This document shows, in pieces, positions 9,339-20,901 of a stretch of 64,000 bases of DNA (positions within the stretch are counted from its first letter, which is position 1; each line of letters begins with the position of its first letter). Below the pieces are notes generated by a model. It was not told where the DNA came from. It ran no database searches and saw only the letters and a list, made by a program, of their open reading frames with translations. A program made the translations under genes and the position numbers. The DNA is from Paenibacillaceae bacterium (GTDB taxonomy: Bacteria; Bacillota; Clostridia; Lachnospirales; Lachnospiraceae): assembly GCA_015057705.1 (NCBI GenBank), contig SVDU01000019.1, forward strand, positions 42,502-106,501, given 5' to 3'.

Positions 9339-11480
9339 ATGAAGCTATTCTACGCTGAACCGGCGAGTAAGTGGGAAGAAACCCTACCAATCGGCAACGG
9401 AAGTCTGGGAGCCATGATTTGGGGAAGTATAAAGAGGGAGTGTCTTGGCCTCAATGAGGAAAGTCTTTGGTCAGGTTACCGCCATGACAAAAACAATCAT
9501 AATGCATTTCCTTATCTGGAACAGTGCCGCAGACTGGTGGAGCAGGAGGAGTATGTACAGGCGGAGGAATTAATCCGGAGTCATATGCTGGGAGAATATA
9601 ATGAATCCTATCTTCCTCTGGGTAATCTGTACATGGACTTTGATCATGACGGGGAGACTTCGGATTACAATCGTGTCCTGAATCTGGATCAGTCAGTCAG
9701 CAATGTAAGCTACAAGGTAAACGGTGTAAGCTATTCCAGAGAATACTTTGCAAGCTATCCTGCTAAAGCGGTATTTATAAAGCTTGATTGTGACAAAAAG
9801 GCGATTAATACGCTGATTTCTTTCGAATCCCAGGTACCATATAAAGCAGAGTATGAGAAAGCGGGAATTAAGATCAGCGGAAAATGTCCGGAGCATGTAG
9901 ATCCTTCCTATATCGATTACAGCAAGAATCCTATAATCCAGGGAGAAAAAGGGATGGAGTTTCATGCTGGTTTACGCCTTCTTTCCTGTGACGGAGAAGT
10001 ATCCGGTGAAAAAGAAGGGCTTCGCATTAAAGGTGCTTCTACGGTGATACTGGCACTTTATGCAGTTAATGAGCCTGCTTTCCACCATTTAGAAGCATAC
10101 GAAACCTTAAAACAGCAGCATGTCAGTGATTATAAATCTATTTATGATAAAGCAGAGCTCTACCTTGGAGAGCAGTTAGATATTCCCACCAATGAAAGAC
10201 TGCAACGGCTTCGTGACGGGGAAAAGGACAATGCACTTTACGGTCTCTATTTCCAATATGGAAGATACTTACTCATCAGTTCCTCCAGAGAGGGCAGTCT
10301 TCCCGCTAACTTACAGGGAATCTGGAGCTGGCAGTTAAGAGCTCCCTGGAGCTGCAACTGGACTACCAATATCAACGCACAGATGAATTACTGGCTTGCA
10401 CAAAGCTGTAATTTACAGGAATGCCTGCAGCCTTATTTCGAATTTGTAAAACGGATTTGTGAGGAAGGAAAGAAAACAGCCAAAGTCCATTATCAGTGCC
10501 GTGGTTTTGTACATCACCATAACGCGGATTACTGGTGTAACACCAACCCGGTAGGAATGGCTCATGGAGAAGAAGAGGGAGAACCGGAAAGCGTTACCTG
10601 GTCTATGTGGCCCATGGGCGGTGCGTGGTTAACCAATGAGCTGTTTAAGCATTATGAATACAATCCGGACCGGAAATTCCTTGAGGAAACGGTGTATCCA
10701 ATTTTAAAAGAAGCGGCTCTGTTCCTGATTGACTGGCTGTATCTGTATAAAGATCAGTATGTAACCTGTCCCTCCACATCGCCGGAGAATAAATATAAAG
10801 TTCCAGGCAGCGAAGACAGTACAGTGGCAGTGGCAATGTCAACGGCTATGGATCTGGAGATTATCCGGGAAGTCTTTGGAAATTTTGAGAAAACCTGTGA
10901 AATTTTAGGAATAGACGATGAAGTATTACCGGAAATTGCAGAAAGACTGAGCAAATTAGCTCCTTTTAAAATCGGAAGCAAAGGTCAGCTTTTAGAGTGG
11001 CATAAGGAATTTGAGGAGCCAGAGCCCGGCCACCGCCATGTTTCCCATTTGTATGGATTGTTTCCGTCTGAGCTGTTTGAAGGAGACGAAGAATTGACAG
11101 AGGCATGCAAAACCTCTCTGCTACTGCGTCTGGCAAACGGAGGCGGATATACTGGCTGGAGCTGTGCCTGGATTATCAACCTCTTTGCCGCACTGGAAGA
11201 TTCCCAACATGCCTATGAGTATTTAAAGACTCTTCTGACCAGATCTTCTTATGACAATCTCTGGTGTGCCCATCCGCCGTTCCAGATCGATGGTAATTTC
11301 GGAGGAACTGCCGGAATTGCCAACATGCTGGTACAGGAGCGGGGCGGCAAAGTAAAAATACTTCCGGCTCTTCCTGCTGAGTTTGAGAATGGCTACGTAA
11401 GAGGCCTCAGAATCAAAAATGGTAAGACAGTAGATATCAAATGGAGCAATGGAAAATTAGAAGATTATAAAATATATTAA
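9339..11480 (+). CDS. GH95 glycoside hydrolase (alpha-L-fucosidase type)
   Basis: This 713-residue enzyme has the GH95 N-terminal domain (LFYAEPASKWEETLPIGNG, then NEESLWSG). Its catalytic (alpha/alpha)6 region contains NWTTNINAQMNYW (about 346-358), the Asn pair that activates water in the family. It also contains a Glu in EFEEPEPGHRHVSHL (about 556) as acid and QIDGNFGGTAG (about 648). GH95 enzymes remove alpha-1,2-fucose, and some act on alpha-L-galactosides. No signal peptide is visible, so it is intracellular and acts on imported oligosaccharides. It lies at the end of the export operon, but functional linkage is uncertain. It is slightly shorter than the usual 750-800 residues. Confidence 0.9.
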   Translation: MKLFYAEPASKWEETLPIGNGSLGAMIWGSIKRECLGLNEESLWSGYRHDKNNHNAFPYLEQCRRLVEQEEYVQAEELIRSHMLGEYNESYLPLGNLYMDFDHDGETSDYNRVLNLDQSVSNVSYKVNGVSYSREYFASYPAKAVFIKLDCDKKAINTLISFESQVPYKAEYEKAGIKISGKCPEHVDPSYIDYSKNPIIQGEKGMEFHAGLRLLSCDGEVSGEKEGLRIKGASTVILALYAVNEPAFHHLEAYETLKQQHVSDYKSIYDKAELYLGEQLDIPTNERLQRLRDGEKDNALYGLYFQYGRYLLISSSREGSLPANLQGIWSWQLRAPWSCNWTTNINAQMNYWLAQSCNLQECLQPYFEFVKRICEEGKKTAKVHYQCRGFVHHHNADYWCNTNPVGMAHGEEEGEPESVTWSMWPMGGAWLTNELFKHYEYNPDRKFLEETVYPILKEAALFLIDWLYLYKDQYVTCPSTSPENKYKVPGSEDSTVAVAMSTAMDLEIIREVFGNFEKTCEILGIDDEVLPEIAERLSKLAPFKIGSKGQLLEWHKEFEEPEPGHRHVSHLYGLFPSELFEGDEELTEACKTSLLLRLANGGGYTGWSCAWIINLFAALEDSQHAYEYLKTLLTRSSYDNLWCAHPPFQIDGNFGGTAGIANMLVQERGGKVKILPALPAEFENGYVRGLRIKNGKTVDIKWSNGKLEDYKIY

Positions 11481-11491
11481 AATGATTTATG

Positions 11492-11536
11492 AACGCAGTC
11501 ATTGCCGGTACATTCCGGTGGCAACTGCGTTTTTTT
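11492..11536 (+). terminator. Intrinsic terminator after the GH95 gene
   Basis: The stem pairs AACGCAGT with ACTGCGTT, with an inner TGCCGG/CCGGTGGCA stem, followed by seven T. Confidence 0.88.
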
Positions 11537-11621
11537 GTTGCATAATGGATTTTCACTTTTCTTTCTGGGAACACTTTTTTATGGAAGGAACAAATTTCCA
11601 TTGCTATTTGTTCTGGGTGTA

Positions 11622-11650
11622 TTGACAAAAGCATTGCAATAAAATACAAT
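11622..11650 (+). promoter_or_regulatory. Sigma-A promoter overlapping tandem repeats
   Basis: TTGACA (11622-11627) and TACAAT (11645-11650) lie 17 bases apart, a near-perfect promoter. The -10 hexamer is the end of the first 10-bp repeat unit, so further -10-like hexamers follow at 10-bp steps downstream. Confidence 0.75.
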
Positions 11651-11700
11651 AAAGTACAGTAAAATACAATAAAGTATAATCAAACAAAATAAAGTATAAC
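11641..11700 (+). repeat. Six tandem 10-bp A/T-rich units
   Basis: The units are AAAATACAAT, AAAGTACAGT, AAAATACAAT, AAAGTATAAT, CAAACAAAAT and AAAGTATAAC. They read best as three 20-bp units of alternating AAAA/AAAG type. Each 10-mer ends in a -10-like hexamer (TACAAT, TACAGT, TATAAT and so on). The array lies 48 bases before the HTH gene at 11748. Confidence 0.85.
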
Positions 11701-11747
11701 GGAAAAGATGATTATGCAATAAGTATTTCATGAAAGAGGAAAATACT

Positions 11748-12230
11748 ATGGAAGAAAAATATTATACCATCACCCAGGTGGCTGAGAAGCTGAATCTGCA
11801 TCATAAAACCATACGTAATTTTATAAACAGCGGTAGACTGAATGCAACAAGGGTGGGAAAGCAATGGAGAGTAACACAGGAGGATCTTGATTTATTTGTA
11901 CAGAGCAGGGAATCATCACAGCAGAATGAATCATCGGATTCTTTTACGATACTTAAGCAGCCAGAGATATTAAGCGGGGGAAGATGCCGTGTATCCTCTG
12001 TCATCGATTTGGATGCTATTGCAAAGAATCAGTATATGAGAATATCAAATTTACTTTTGGCAGTTATGAACGGCAGGGATCCGGATTTTCAGGATGCCAC
12101 CATTAATATGAAATATTACGAAGAAGAGCAGAGAATGAGGATATTTCTCTGGGGCGGGCTGAAGTTTATGGAAGAGATATTAAATACAGTTGGTTTGCTG
12201 ACTGAGGAGGAGAAAGGGAACGGTGAATAA
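11748..12230 (+). CDS. Excisionase-family (MerR-like HTH) DNA-binding protein
   Basis: This 160-residue protein opens with a helix-turn-helix of the excisionase/DNA-binding type: YTITQVAEKLNLHHKTIRNF, then a wing GRLNATRVGKQWRVTQEDL. The C-terminal part (about 70-160) is not recognised. It may be a small sensing or dimerisation domain. The ATG at 11748 is chosen because AGAGGA is correctly placed before it, and an in-frame ATG at 11730 would include that site. It overlaps or abuts the hydrolase gene, so the two form an operon and the HTH protein may autoregulate through the tandem repeats upstream. That last point is inference. Confidence 0.75.
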   Translation: MEEKYYTITQVAEKLNLHHKTIRNFINSGRLNATRVGKQWRVTQEDLDLFVQSRESSQQNESSDSFTILKQPEILSGGRCRVSSVIDLDAIAKNQYMRISNLLLAVMNGRDPDFQDATINMKYYEEEQRMRIFLWGGLKFMEEILNTVGLLTEEEKGNGE

Positions 12231-12231
12231 T

Positions 12232-13077
12232 ATGAAAGCGAAAAGCGGATTTCGTAACCAGGAGAGGAAGAAAGAGATTTTAGATTTATATGATTCTTTT
12301 ATAGAACAGTGGAAATTCCCCCATGAAGAACAGGTGGTTGAGACCCGTTTTGGTAAGACCCATCTTATAACAGCAGGTGATAAGGAATGTCCGCCTCTGA
12401 TTCTGCTTCATGGTACAGGGATGAATTCCGCCATGTGGCTGGAAGAAATAAGAAGCTATGCAAAAGAATACCGGGTATATGCCGCAGATATTCCAGGAGA
12501 ACCGGGAAAAAGTGATGAGAGACAGCAGTCGCTAAAGGGCAAGGCCTATGCACTCTGGCTTTCAGATGTTTTAGACTCACTTCAGATAGATAAGGTAATT
12601 TTAATCGGTATCTCACTGGGAGCCTGGCTGGCGGTGAAGTTTTCCATTCATTATCCGGAATATGTGGAAAAGCTGGTTTTAATCGCTCCGTCCGGAATCA
12701 GTCCGGCTAAAAAATCCTTTCTCTTTACTGTACTGTATTATGAACTTTTGGGAGAGAAAGGAACAGAGAAGCTATATATAAAAATAAACGGAGGCAGGAA
12801 ACTGCCTGAGAGAATGATGGCACTTCAGAAGCTGATAAAGAAAGGCTTCCGCTATCGAATGGAAGAGATTCCAATTTTCCGTGATGATGAGATTAAAAGA
12901 CTTTCCATGCCTGTGGCTTTATTTGTGGGAGGAAAAGATATTATGCTTCATTCTTATAAAACTGCGGACAGGCTTCATAAACTGCTCCCCCATTCACAAA
13001 TTAACGTTTTACCCCGGGAGGGGCATTCTATTACCAGGTTATCCGCAGAGATAATGAGTTTTTTAAAAGGAGATTAA
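12232..13077 (+). CDS. Alpha/beta-fold hydrolase
   Basis: This 281-residue soluble hydrolase has an oxyanion motif LLHGTGMNSAMW and a nucleophile elbow GISLGAW (Ser at about 128). The acid Asp is in VGGKDIM and the His in REGHSITR. The fold is complete, and the family covers esterases, lipases and C-C hydrolases, so the substrate is unknown. The ATG at 12232 follows the stop of the HTH gene by one base. A GTG at 12223 overlapping that gene is an alternative start. Confidence 0.85.
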   Translation: MKAKSGFRNQERKKEILDLYDSFIEQWKFPHEEQVVETRFGKTHLITAGDKECPPLILLHGTGMNSAMWLEEIRSYAKEYRVYAADIPGEPGKSDERQQSLKGKAYALWLSDVLDSLQIDKVILIGISLGAWLAVKFSIHYPEYVEKLVLIAPSGISPAKKSFLFTVLYYELLGEKGTEKLYIKINGGRKLPERMMALQKLIKKGFRYRMEEIPIFRDDEIKRLSMPVALFVGGKDIMLHSYKTADRLHKLLPHSQINVLPREGHSITRLSAEIMSFLKGD

Positions 13078-13082
13078 GAGAT

Positions 13083-13238
13083 ATGAAGATCGATATCGTT
13101 ACCCAAAATGGAATTCCCATTGCAGTGATTTCTGGAGATGAACTGTTGATACAGGACGTTGGCACAGCCCTTGATTTAATGGCACAGGTAAATGTAAAAA
13201 CCATAAGACCAATGCAATCCATAGGGAGAAGATGTTGA
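13083..13238 (+). pseudogene. Truncated DUF4180-domain gene remnant
   Basis: A 51-codon frame begins ATGAAGATCG and encodes MKIDIVTQNGIPIAVISG, then VGTALDLMAQV, which matches the first half of DUF4180 proteins. The expected continuation (FFDL and AGEILQKF blocks) is missing. The frame ends at a TGA inside sequence that belongs, in another frame, to an unrelated oxidoreductase tail. A normal DUF4180 protein is about 110-120 residues. It follows the hydrolase gene by 5 bases and is likely a deletion scar. Confidence 0.65.
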
Positions 13239-13338
13239 CAAGCTGGCAAAAGAAGTGTATGTTATCGGTGATACAGTAAAAGCAAGAAGAGCGCTGGATG
13301 TCAAAGAAGAAGCATACGAAGCAGCAGAAAATATCTGA
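13228..13338 (+). pseudogene. C-terminal remnant of an NADH:flavin oxidoreductase (old yellow enzyme family)
   Basis: The frame from 13228 encodes KLAKEVYVIGDTVKARRALD then KEEAYEAAENI and a stop. This is the typical C-terminus of the FAD/NAD-binding half of OYE-like 2,4-dienoyl-CoA reductase/BaiCD-type enzymes, with the conserved GD of the FAD site. There is no start codon, and a TAG lies in frame at 13222. Only the last 36 or so of about 650 residues remain, fused to the DUF4180 remnant. The shikimate dehydrogenase gene follows at 17 bases, as if it had once been the next gene of that operon. Confidence 0.7.
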
Positions 13339-13355
13339 TAATAAGGAGAGCAAAT

Positions 13356-14225
13356 ATGGAAAAGAGAATTTCAGGAAGAACAGGTTTAATGGGATTAATT
13401 GGCTCACCGGTAGGACATTCCGGTTCCCCCGCTATGTACAATTACAGCTTTGAAAAACTGGGACTGGACTATGCATATCTTGCTTTTGACATTAAGGTGG
13501 AAGAGGTAGAAAAGGCAGTTGAAGCCGTGAAGACCTTAAACATGAGAGGCTGTAACGTAACCATGCCCTGCAAAACGGAAGCATTAAAGTATATGGATGA
13601 GCTGTCTGATGCGGCCCGCATTATCGGCGCAGTCAACACCATAGTAAATGAAGACGGAAAACTGATCGGGCATATAACAGACGGTCAGGGATTTGTAGAT
13701 AATCTAAGAGATCACGGCGTAGAAATAAAGGATAAGAAGATTACTATATGCGGAGGCGGAGGCGCAGCCACTGCTATACAGGTGCAGTGTGCCTTAGAAG
13801 GAGCAAGGGAGATCTCCATTTTTAATATTAAGGATGCGTTTTTCGAGAGAACTTTGGAAACAGCGGAAAAAATCAGGAAGGAAAGACCTGGCTGTACCGT
13901 CAATGTATTTGACATTACTGATATGGAAACCATGAGAGAAGAAATGAAAACCAGTGACATTTTTGCCAATGCGACGATTGTAGGCATGAAGCCTATGGAT
14001 AATGAGAGCGTGGTAAAGGATATCACCATGTTTCACCCAGGTCTTGTAGTGACAGATGCGGTTTACGATCCAAAAGAAACAAAAATGTTGAGAGAAGCCA
14101 GAGAAGCAGGCTGCACCTGTATTGATGGGCAGGGAATGCTGGTCTGGCAGGGGGCAGCAGCCTTTAAGCTTTATACAGGACAGGAGATGCCTGTGGAAGG
14201 TGTAAAAGATCTTCTCTTTCGCTAA
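13356..14225 (+). CDS. Shikimate/quinate dehydrogenase family protein (AroE/YdiB-like)
   Basis: This 289-residue NAD(P)-dependent enzyme interconverts 3-dehydroshikimate/shikimate or the quinate pair. The substrate-binding motif GSPVGHSGSPAMYN, the catalytic Lys in NVTMPCKTEA and the Asp in TDGQGF are present. They are followed by the glycine-rich loop CGGGGAATA. The sequence style, longer than canonical AroE, and its site next to catabolic remnants favour a YdiB/quinate-type paralog over the housekeeping enzyme. That is inference. An AAGGAG site precedes the ATG. Confidence 0.87.
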   Translation: MEKRISGRTGLMGLIGSPVGHSGSPAMYNYSFEKLGLDYAYLAFDIKVEEVEKAVEAVKTLNMRGCNVTMPCKTEALKYMDELSDAARIIGAVNTIVNEDGKLIGHITDGQGFVDNLRDHGVEIKDKKITICGGGGAATAIQVQCALEGAREISIFNIKDAFFERTLETAEKIRKERPGCTVNVFDITDMETMREEMKTSDIFANATIVGMKPMDNESVVKDITMFHPGLVVTDAVYDPKETKMLREAREAGCTCIDGQGMLVWQGAAAFKLYTGQEMPVEGVKDLLFR

Positions 14226-14399
14226 ACAGAAAGAATAATAAAAGATATTATCCGATTGCACTGGTCAGCTACTGACGGGAGCTAAGAGGTAAGTAGGTCT
14301 GTTACTGCGTTAGTTCCGATTGCGGCCAGTCGCTGTCCGGTGTACATATTCATTTCAATCCAGGCCAGAATTGATAAATATGAAAATATACAAAAAGTA

Positions 14400-14428
14400 T
14401 TTACTTTATTGGTAAAATATGGTAATAT
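14400..14428 (+). promoter_or_regulatory. Promoter of the beta-glucoside PTS operon
   Basis: TTTACT (14400-14405) and TAATAT (14423-14428) are 17 bases apart, with TGG directly before the -10 (extended -10). Predicted initiation is near 14435, which places the RAT hairpin about 40 bases into the transcript. Confidence 0.6.
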
Positions 14429-14476
14429 TCACTTAATAAATAAAGATTGTATTAATGTAAAAACAAATAAATAACT

Positions 14477-14508
14477 AGGTGTTACTGTATCAGCAGATAC
14501 AGGCATGA
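14477..14508 (+). promoter_or_regulatory. RAT: ribonucleic antiterminator site for a LicT/BglG-type protein
   Basis: The sequence reads AGGTGTTACTG, a short stem-loop, then CAGGCATGACTGG. This matches the known RAT consensus halves GGxTTGTTACTG and CAGGCAxxACC. Its 3' edge overlaps the first bases of the terminator stem that follows, so the two structures exclude each other, as known for bgl/lic operons. An antiterminator protein bound here would let transcription through into the PTS genes when beta-glucosides are present. No LicT-type gene is in this window. Confidence 0.8.
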
Positions 14509-14565
14509 CTGGTGATATTTACATGTTTGCTTAAGCAACGTGTAAGTATGATCAGTTTTTTTATT
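14508..14565 (+). terminator. Leader terminator controlled by the RAT
   Basis: A long stem pairs ACTGGTGATATTTACATG with GTGTAAGTATGATCAGT (G-U pairs included) around a TTGCTTAAGCAA tip. It is followed by seven T and more T-rich sequence. It is the attenuator of the PTS/GH1 operon. Confidence 0.85.
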
Positions 14566-14655
14566 TTTATGGGGTATTAAAACCATGGAACCATTTGGGA
14601 GAAGGCCAATCCTGTAATGAGTATAAAAACATTTTAAAAGGAGGAAGTAGTGCTG

Positions 14656-16318
<1,663 letters not shown>

Positions 16319-16327
16319 GTCCCGTAA

Positions 16328-17780
<1,453 letters not shown>

Positions 17781-17782
<2 letters not shown>

Positions 17783-17829
17783 AAAACATGCCTGGGCAGA
17801 AACTGATCTGAGCCCAGGCATGTTTTTTA
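17781..17829. terminator. Bidirectional terminator between the GH1 gene and the GGDEF gene
   Basis: A perfect stem, AAAAAACATGCCTGGGC against GCCCAGGCATGTTTTTT, has poly-A on one side and poly-T on the other. It works for both converging genes. Confidence 0.92.
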
Positions 17830-17830
17830 T

Positions 17831-19741
17831 TCAGTAAATCACGGATATCTGATTTCTTCCTGCATTCTTTGCCTGATAAAGAGCAACGTCGGAACGGTCC
17901 ATCAGACTCTCCAGTGTATCAGTATCCATATGGAAAAAAGTGACGCCTACACTGATGCGAAGAGGAATCCGTTCCTGATTTTCCGTATAAAATTCCAGCT
18001 CCTCAATTCGTTTGCATAATAGTTCAGCTGCAAGCACAATATCCCTGTCACTGAAGCCAAGAACCAGTGCGGCAAATTCCTCTCCGCCAATCCGTCCCAG
18101 TAAATCCTGCCCTTTCATAAGTTTTTGGCATTCTTCTGTTACCATGCAGATTGCCCGGTCCCCTACGTTATGTCCAAAAGAGTCATTAATGGATTTAAAA
18201 CGGTCGATGTCGATCATGAGAAATGCAGCTTTCTGACCGTGTTCTTTGATATTTAAAAGCCTTTTATGGGCTGTCTCCAGAAAGCTTCTTCGGTTCATAA
18301 TACCCGTTAACATATCGGTTTTTGCCTGAATTTTAAGTTCCTGCTCCGTTCTTTTGCGATCGGAGATATCTTCTAAAGTGGAAAGAAACTGAACGATTTC
18401 TCCGTCTTCATTTAGAATAGGAGTAAGAATTATATTTTCCCAGATAAATTCCCCATTCTTTTTCTTATTTACAATTTCACTGCTCCATTGTTTCCCTGAA
18501 AGAATTGTATTCCATAAATTATGATAAAACTCCCGGTTGTGATACCCAGATTTTAAGATTCTTGGGTTTTTCCCTAAAACTTCCTCTAGCTCATATCCCA
18601 TAAGCCGTAAAAAAGTCGGATTTGCATATTTTATTTCACCTGATGTATTGGTAAGAATAAAAGACATGGGACTCTGTTCCATAATGGCCTGAAACGTATC
18701 TTCACTTTTTTTCAGCTTCTGTCTTAATTCCTTATTAGAGGTGATATCACGGATCACACTGATGATGTATGTACTATTTTGAAATCTGGCAATCTGTGAT
18801 GAAATCAGTGCATTTAATTCTTTTCTTTCTTTAGTAATAATTGTGATTTCCAGGTTCTTACAGCTGCCATTCTTATTAATAATATCAAAAAAGCGGTCTC
18901 TGTCGCTAAGGGTTTTCCAGAATTTTAAATCAAGTGTCGTTTTTCCCAAAGACTCCTCTTTCGTATATCCAGTTAATAATGTATAGGTTTCATTTACATC
19001 GATTATTTTTCCGGTGGGAAGCTCAGAAATAAATACGGTATCAGGAATTGTTTTAAATATAAGTTCAAAACGTTCCTCTGCATACGTCCTGTCTGCATGT
19101 TCCCTCTGGACAGTCATGACAATAAAGCAATAAGTCCATAAAAGGATACCGGCAATCGAAAGAAAGTAGCTCATAAAGGAAAAGAAGGAAGAGAAGTTAT
19201 AGTTTCTTGTCTCATTAAAAAAGGTAAGAAAAGCGCGGATGACAAAAAAGGTACCATAAGGAACACATGCTGCTGCGATAAGACTGGTGGCAGGACGGAC
19301 AGAATCAATGGCATGACTGCTTAATATCTTCCCATTATGAAAGGAAACAATAGCGAAAGTGAGGCAAAATACAACCAACCGATAGCTTTTATTTTCATAG
19401 AGAAAGGAAAAACAGAAATAACCAGCAAAAAACAGAATGGAAATTAACAGCAGTTTCTTTCTTGCTACAGGTAAATCTAAAAATCTTGAAAAGCCAATGT
19501 TCAATGATAATATGGAAAAATAGAAAGACATATTGGAAAAGAATACCAATAAATTTCCATAGTGGGAAACGTACTGGTATGCATAAAGCAGTCCGCAGAC
19601 GGCTGAAAAAATACAGCTGAAAAGTAAGTAATTCATTCCGGGATAATTTTTAATAATGCGGAAAACAAACAGCATAATCAGAACTTGTATGAAGCTGATA
19701 TAAAAATAAACAATGGCGATCGTAGGGATATCCAGTATCAT
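17831..19741 (-). CDS. Membrane-bound PAS-PAS-GGDEF diguanylate cyclase
   Basis: The product has 636 residues. About seven hydrophobic segments fill residues 1-220, two PAS domains follow (about 228-345 and 350-465), and a GGDEF domain ends the chain (about 475-636). The active-site motif is GGEEF, a functional variant, so cyclic-di-GMP synthesis is expected. The position of the product-inhibition RxxD site reads KGQD, so feedback inhibition is probably lost. The start at 19741 is chosen because GGAGG lies 8 bases before it, and a nearer-upstream ATG (19756) overlaps that site. The gene is monocistronic. Confidence 0.9.
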   Translation of the reverse strand: MILDIPTIAIVYFYISFIQVLIMLFVFRIIKNYPGMNYLLFSCIFSAVCGLLYAYQYVSHYGNLLVFFSNMSFYFSILSLNIGFSRFLDLPVARKKLLLISILFFAGYFCFSFLYENKSYRLVVFCLTFAIVSFHNGKILSSHAIDSVRPATSLIAAACVPYGTFFVIRAFLTFFNETRNYNFSSFFSFMSYFLSIAGILLWTYCFIVMTVQREHADRTYAEERFELIFKTIPDTVFISELPTGKIIDVNETYTLLTGYTKEESLGKTTLDLKFWKTLSDRDRFFDIINKNGSCKNLEITIITKERKELNALISSQIARFQNSTYIISVIRDITSNKELRQKLKKSEDTFQAIMEQSPMSFILTNTSGEIKYANPTFLRLMGYELEEVLGKNPRILKSGYHNREFYHNLWNTILSGKQWSSEIVNKKKNGEFIWENIILTPILNEDGEIVQFLSTLEDISDRKRTEQELKIQAKTDMLTGIMNRRSFLETAHKRLLNIKEHGQKAAFLMIDIDRFKSINDSFGHNVGDRAICMVTEECQKLMKGQDLLGRIGGEEFAALVLGFSDRDIVLAAELLCKRIEELEFYTENQERIPLRISVGVTFFHMDTDTLESLMDRSDVALYQAKNAGRNQISVIY

Positions 19742-19883
19742 AGCTGCTGCCTCCATTCTAGTTTAACTAAACCAATTTTAATATGTTTTATTATAAAAAG
19801 CAACTGGATGTATGGTATTAAAAAGTTCTTAAATTCTAAAATTTCAAGTTCACGCATATGAATGGAGAAGGGGAGGTGGAGGA

Positions 19884-20843
19884 ATGAAAAATACTTTAGT
19901 TCTATATGAAAGCAAATATGGATTTACCAAAATGGCCGCCTGGCAGGCGGCTCTCGTACTGGGTCCCGGGAAATGTATGCGGTTTTCTGAATTTAGCAAT
20001 AATAAACAGGAATGGGATCTTGTTGTTTTACTTATTCCGGTCTATTATGAAAAACTGGATGAGGAAGCAGTTGAAAGCATAAAAAACAATCTTGACCGAC
20101 TAAAAAGAGAAAAAATAGTACTTTTTTGTACCTGTCTGGTGAAAGAATATGCAAAAAAATATCTGCAGCCGGTGAGTGACCTCCTTGGAAGCAGCGTTGT
20201 ATTTCAGGAAGGAATCCCAGGGAATCTGATTTTGAAACAGCTGGATCAGGAAGATCGGGTCCGAACTGCATCATTTTTTAAAACAGCAGGACTTAAGGAG
20301 CAGGATTATCTTTGCTTTGATCAGAACTGGTATGTTGACACACTGCTTGGCATAAAGGAGTGGAAGGACAATCCCACAGAGGCAATGGATGAAAAAAAAA
20401 TTCTTGAATTCTGTGAAGAATTCCTGTTAAACCATAATACCTGCTCATTATCAACCGGATATGGGAAAAGGGTTCGCGCTACACCCATCGAGTATCGGTA
20501 TAAAAATGGATTTTTATATATTTTAAGTGAGGGCGGAGAAAAGTTTGCTAATATTCTTTTAAGTCCCAATGTCTCTGTGGCAGTTTTTAATGAGTTTCAG
20601 GGAATGAACCAGTTAAGAGGGATGCAAATCAAAGGCACGGCGGAAATAATAGAAACGGGAAGCGAAGAGTACTGTGATTTTCTCACGATGAGAAAGTTAA
20701 AGTATGAAAATGTGATGAAACTTCCTTCCTCTCTTCATTTAATAAAAATTACAATTAGAAAGATTGAATTTTTGTGGTCTGGCTTCCGGGAAATGGGTGT
20801 TGATGTAAAACAGATTTTAACCTTTCCTGATCCATCTAAATAA
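19884..20843 (+). CDS. Flavodoxin-like / pyridoxamine-phosphate-oxidase-like fusion protein
   Basis: The product has 319 residues. Residues 1-160 resemble a flavodoxin-type (HemG/flavodoxin_5) domain: LVLYESKYGFTKMAAW is a phosphate-binding loop, and VVLLIPVYYEKL lies at the expected flavin strand. Residues 170-310 form an FMN-binding split-barrel of the PPOX family (NTCSLSTGYGKRVRATPIEY, then GAEI-type GTAEIIETG). The protein probably binds one or two flavins and acts in electron transfer or in reduction of a small cofactor. An AGGTGGAGG site precedes the ATG. Confidence 0.72.
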   Translation: MKNTLVLYESKYGFTKMAAWQAALVLGPGKCMRFSEFSNNKQEWDLVVLLIPVYYEKLDEEAVESIKNNLDRLKREKIVLFCTCLVKEYAKKYLQPVSDLLGSSVVFQEGIPGNLILKQLDQEDRVRTASFFKTAGLKEQDYLCFDQNWYVDTLLGIKEWKDNPTEAMDEKKILEFCEEFLLNHNTCSLSTGYGKRVRATPIEYRYKNGFLYILSEGGEKFANILLSPNVSVAVFNEFQGMNQLRGMQIKGTAEIIETGSEEYCDFLTMRKLKYENVMKLPSSLHLIKITIRKIEFLWSGFREMGVDVKQILTFPDPSK

Positions 20844-20901
20844 AAATAAGTAATAAGTATATACTAAGTACAAACGAGTAAGAAAGAAGGAGGCAAAAAA
20901 G

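Noticed and set aside
14296..14308. A second RAT-like half (GGTCTGTTACTGC) upstream of the PTS promoter
   Set aside because: The 3' half (CAGGCA...ACC) is missing and no terminator follows, so only the site at 14477 is called.
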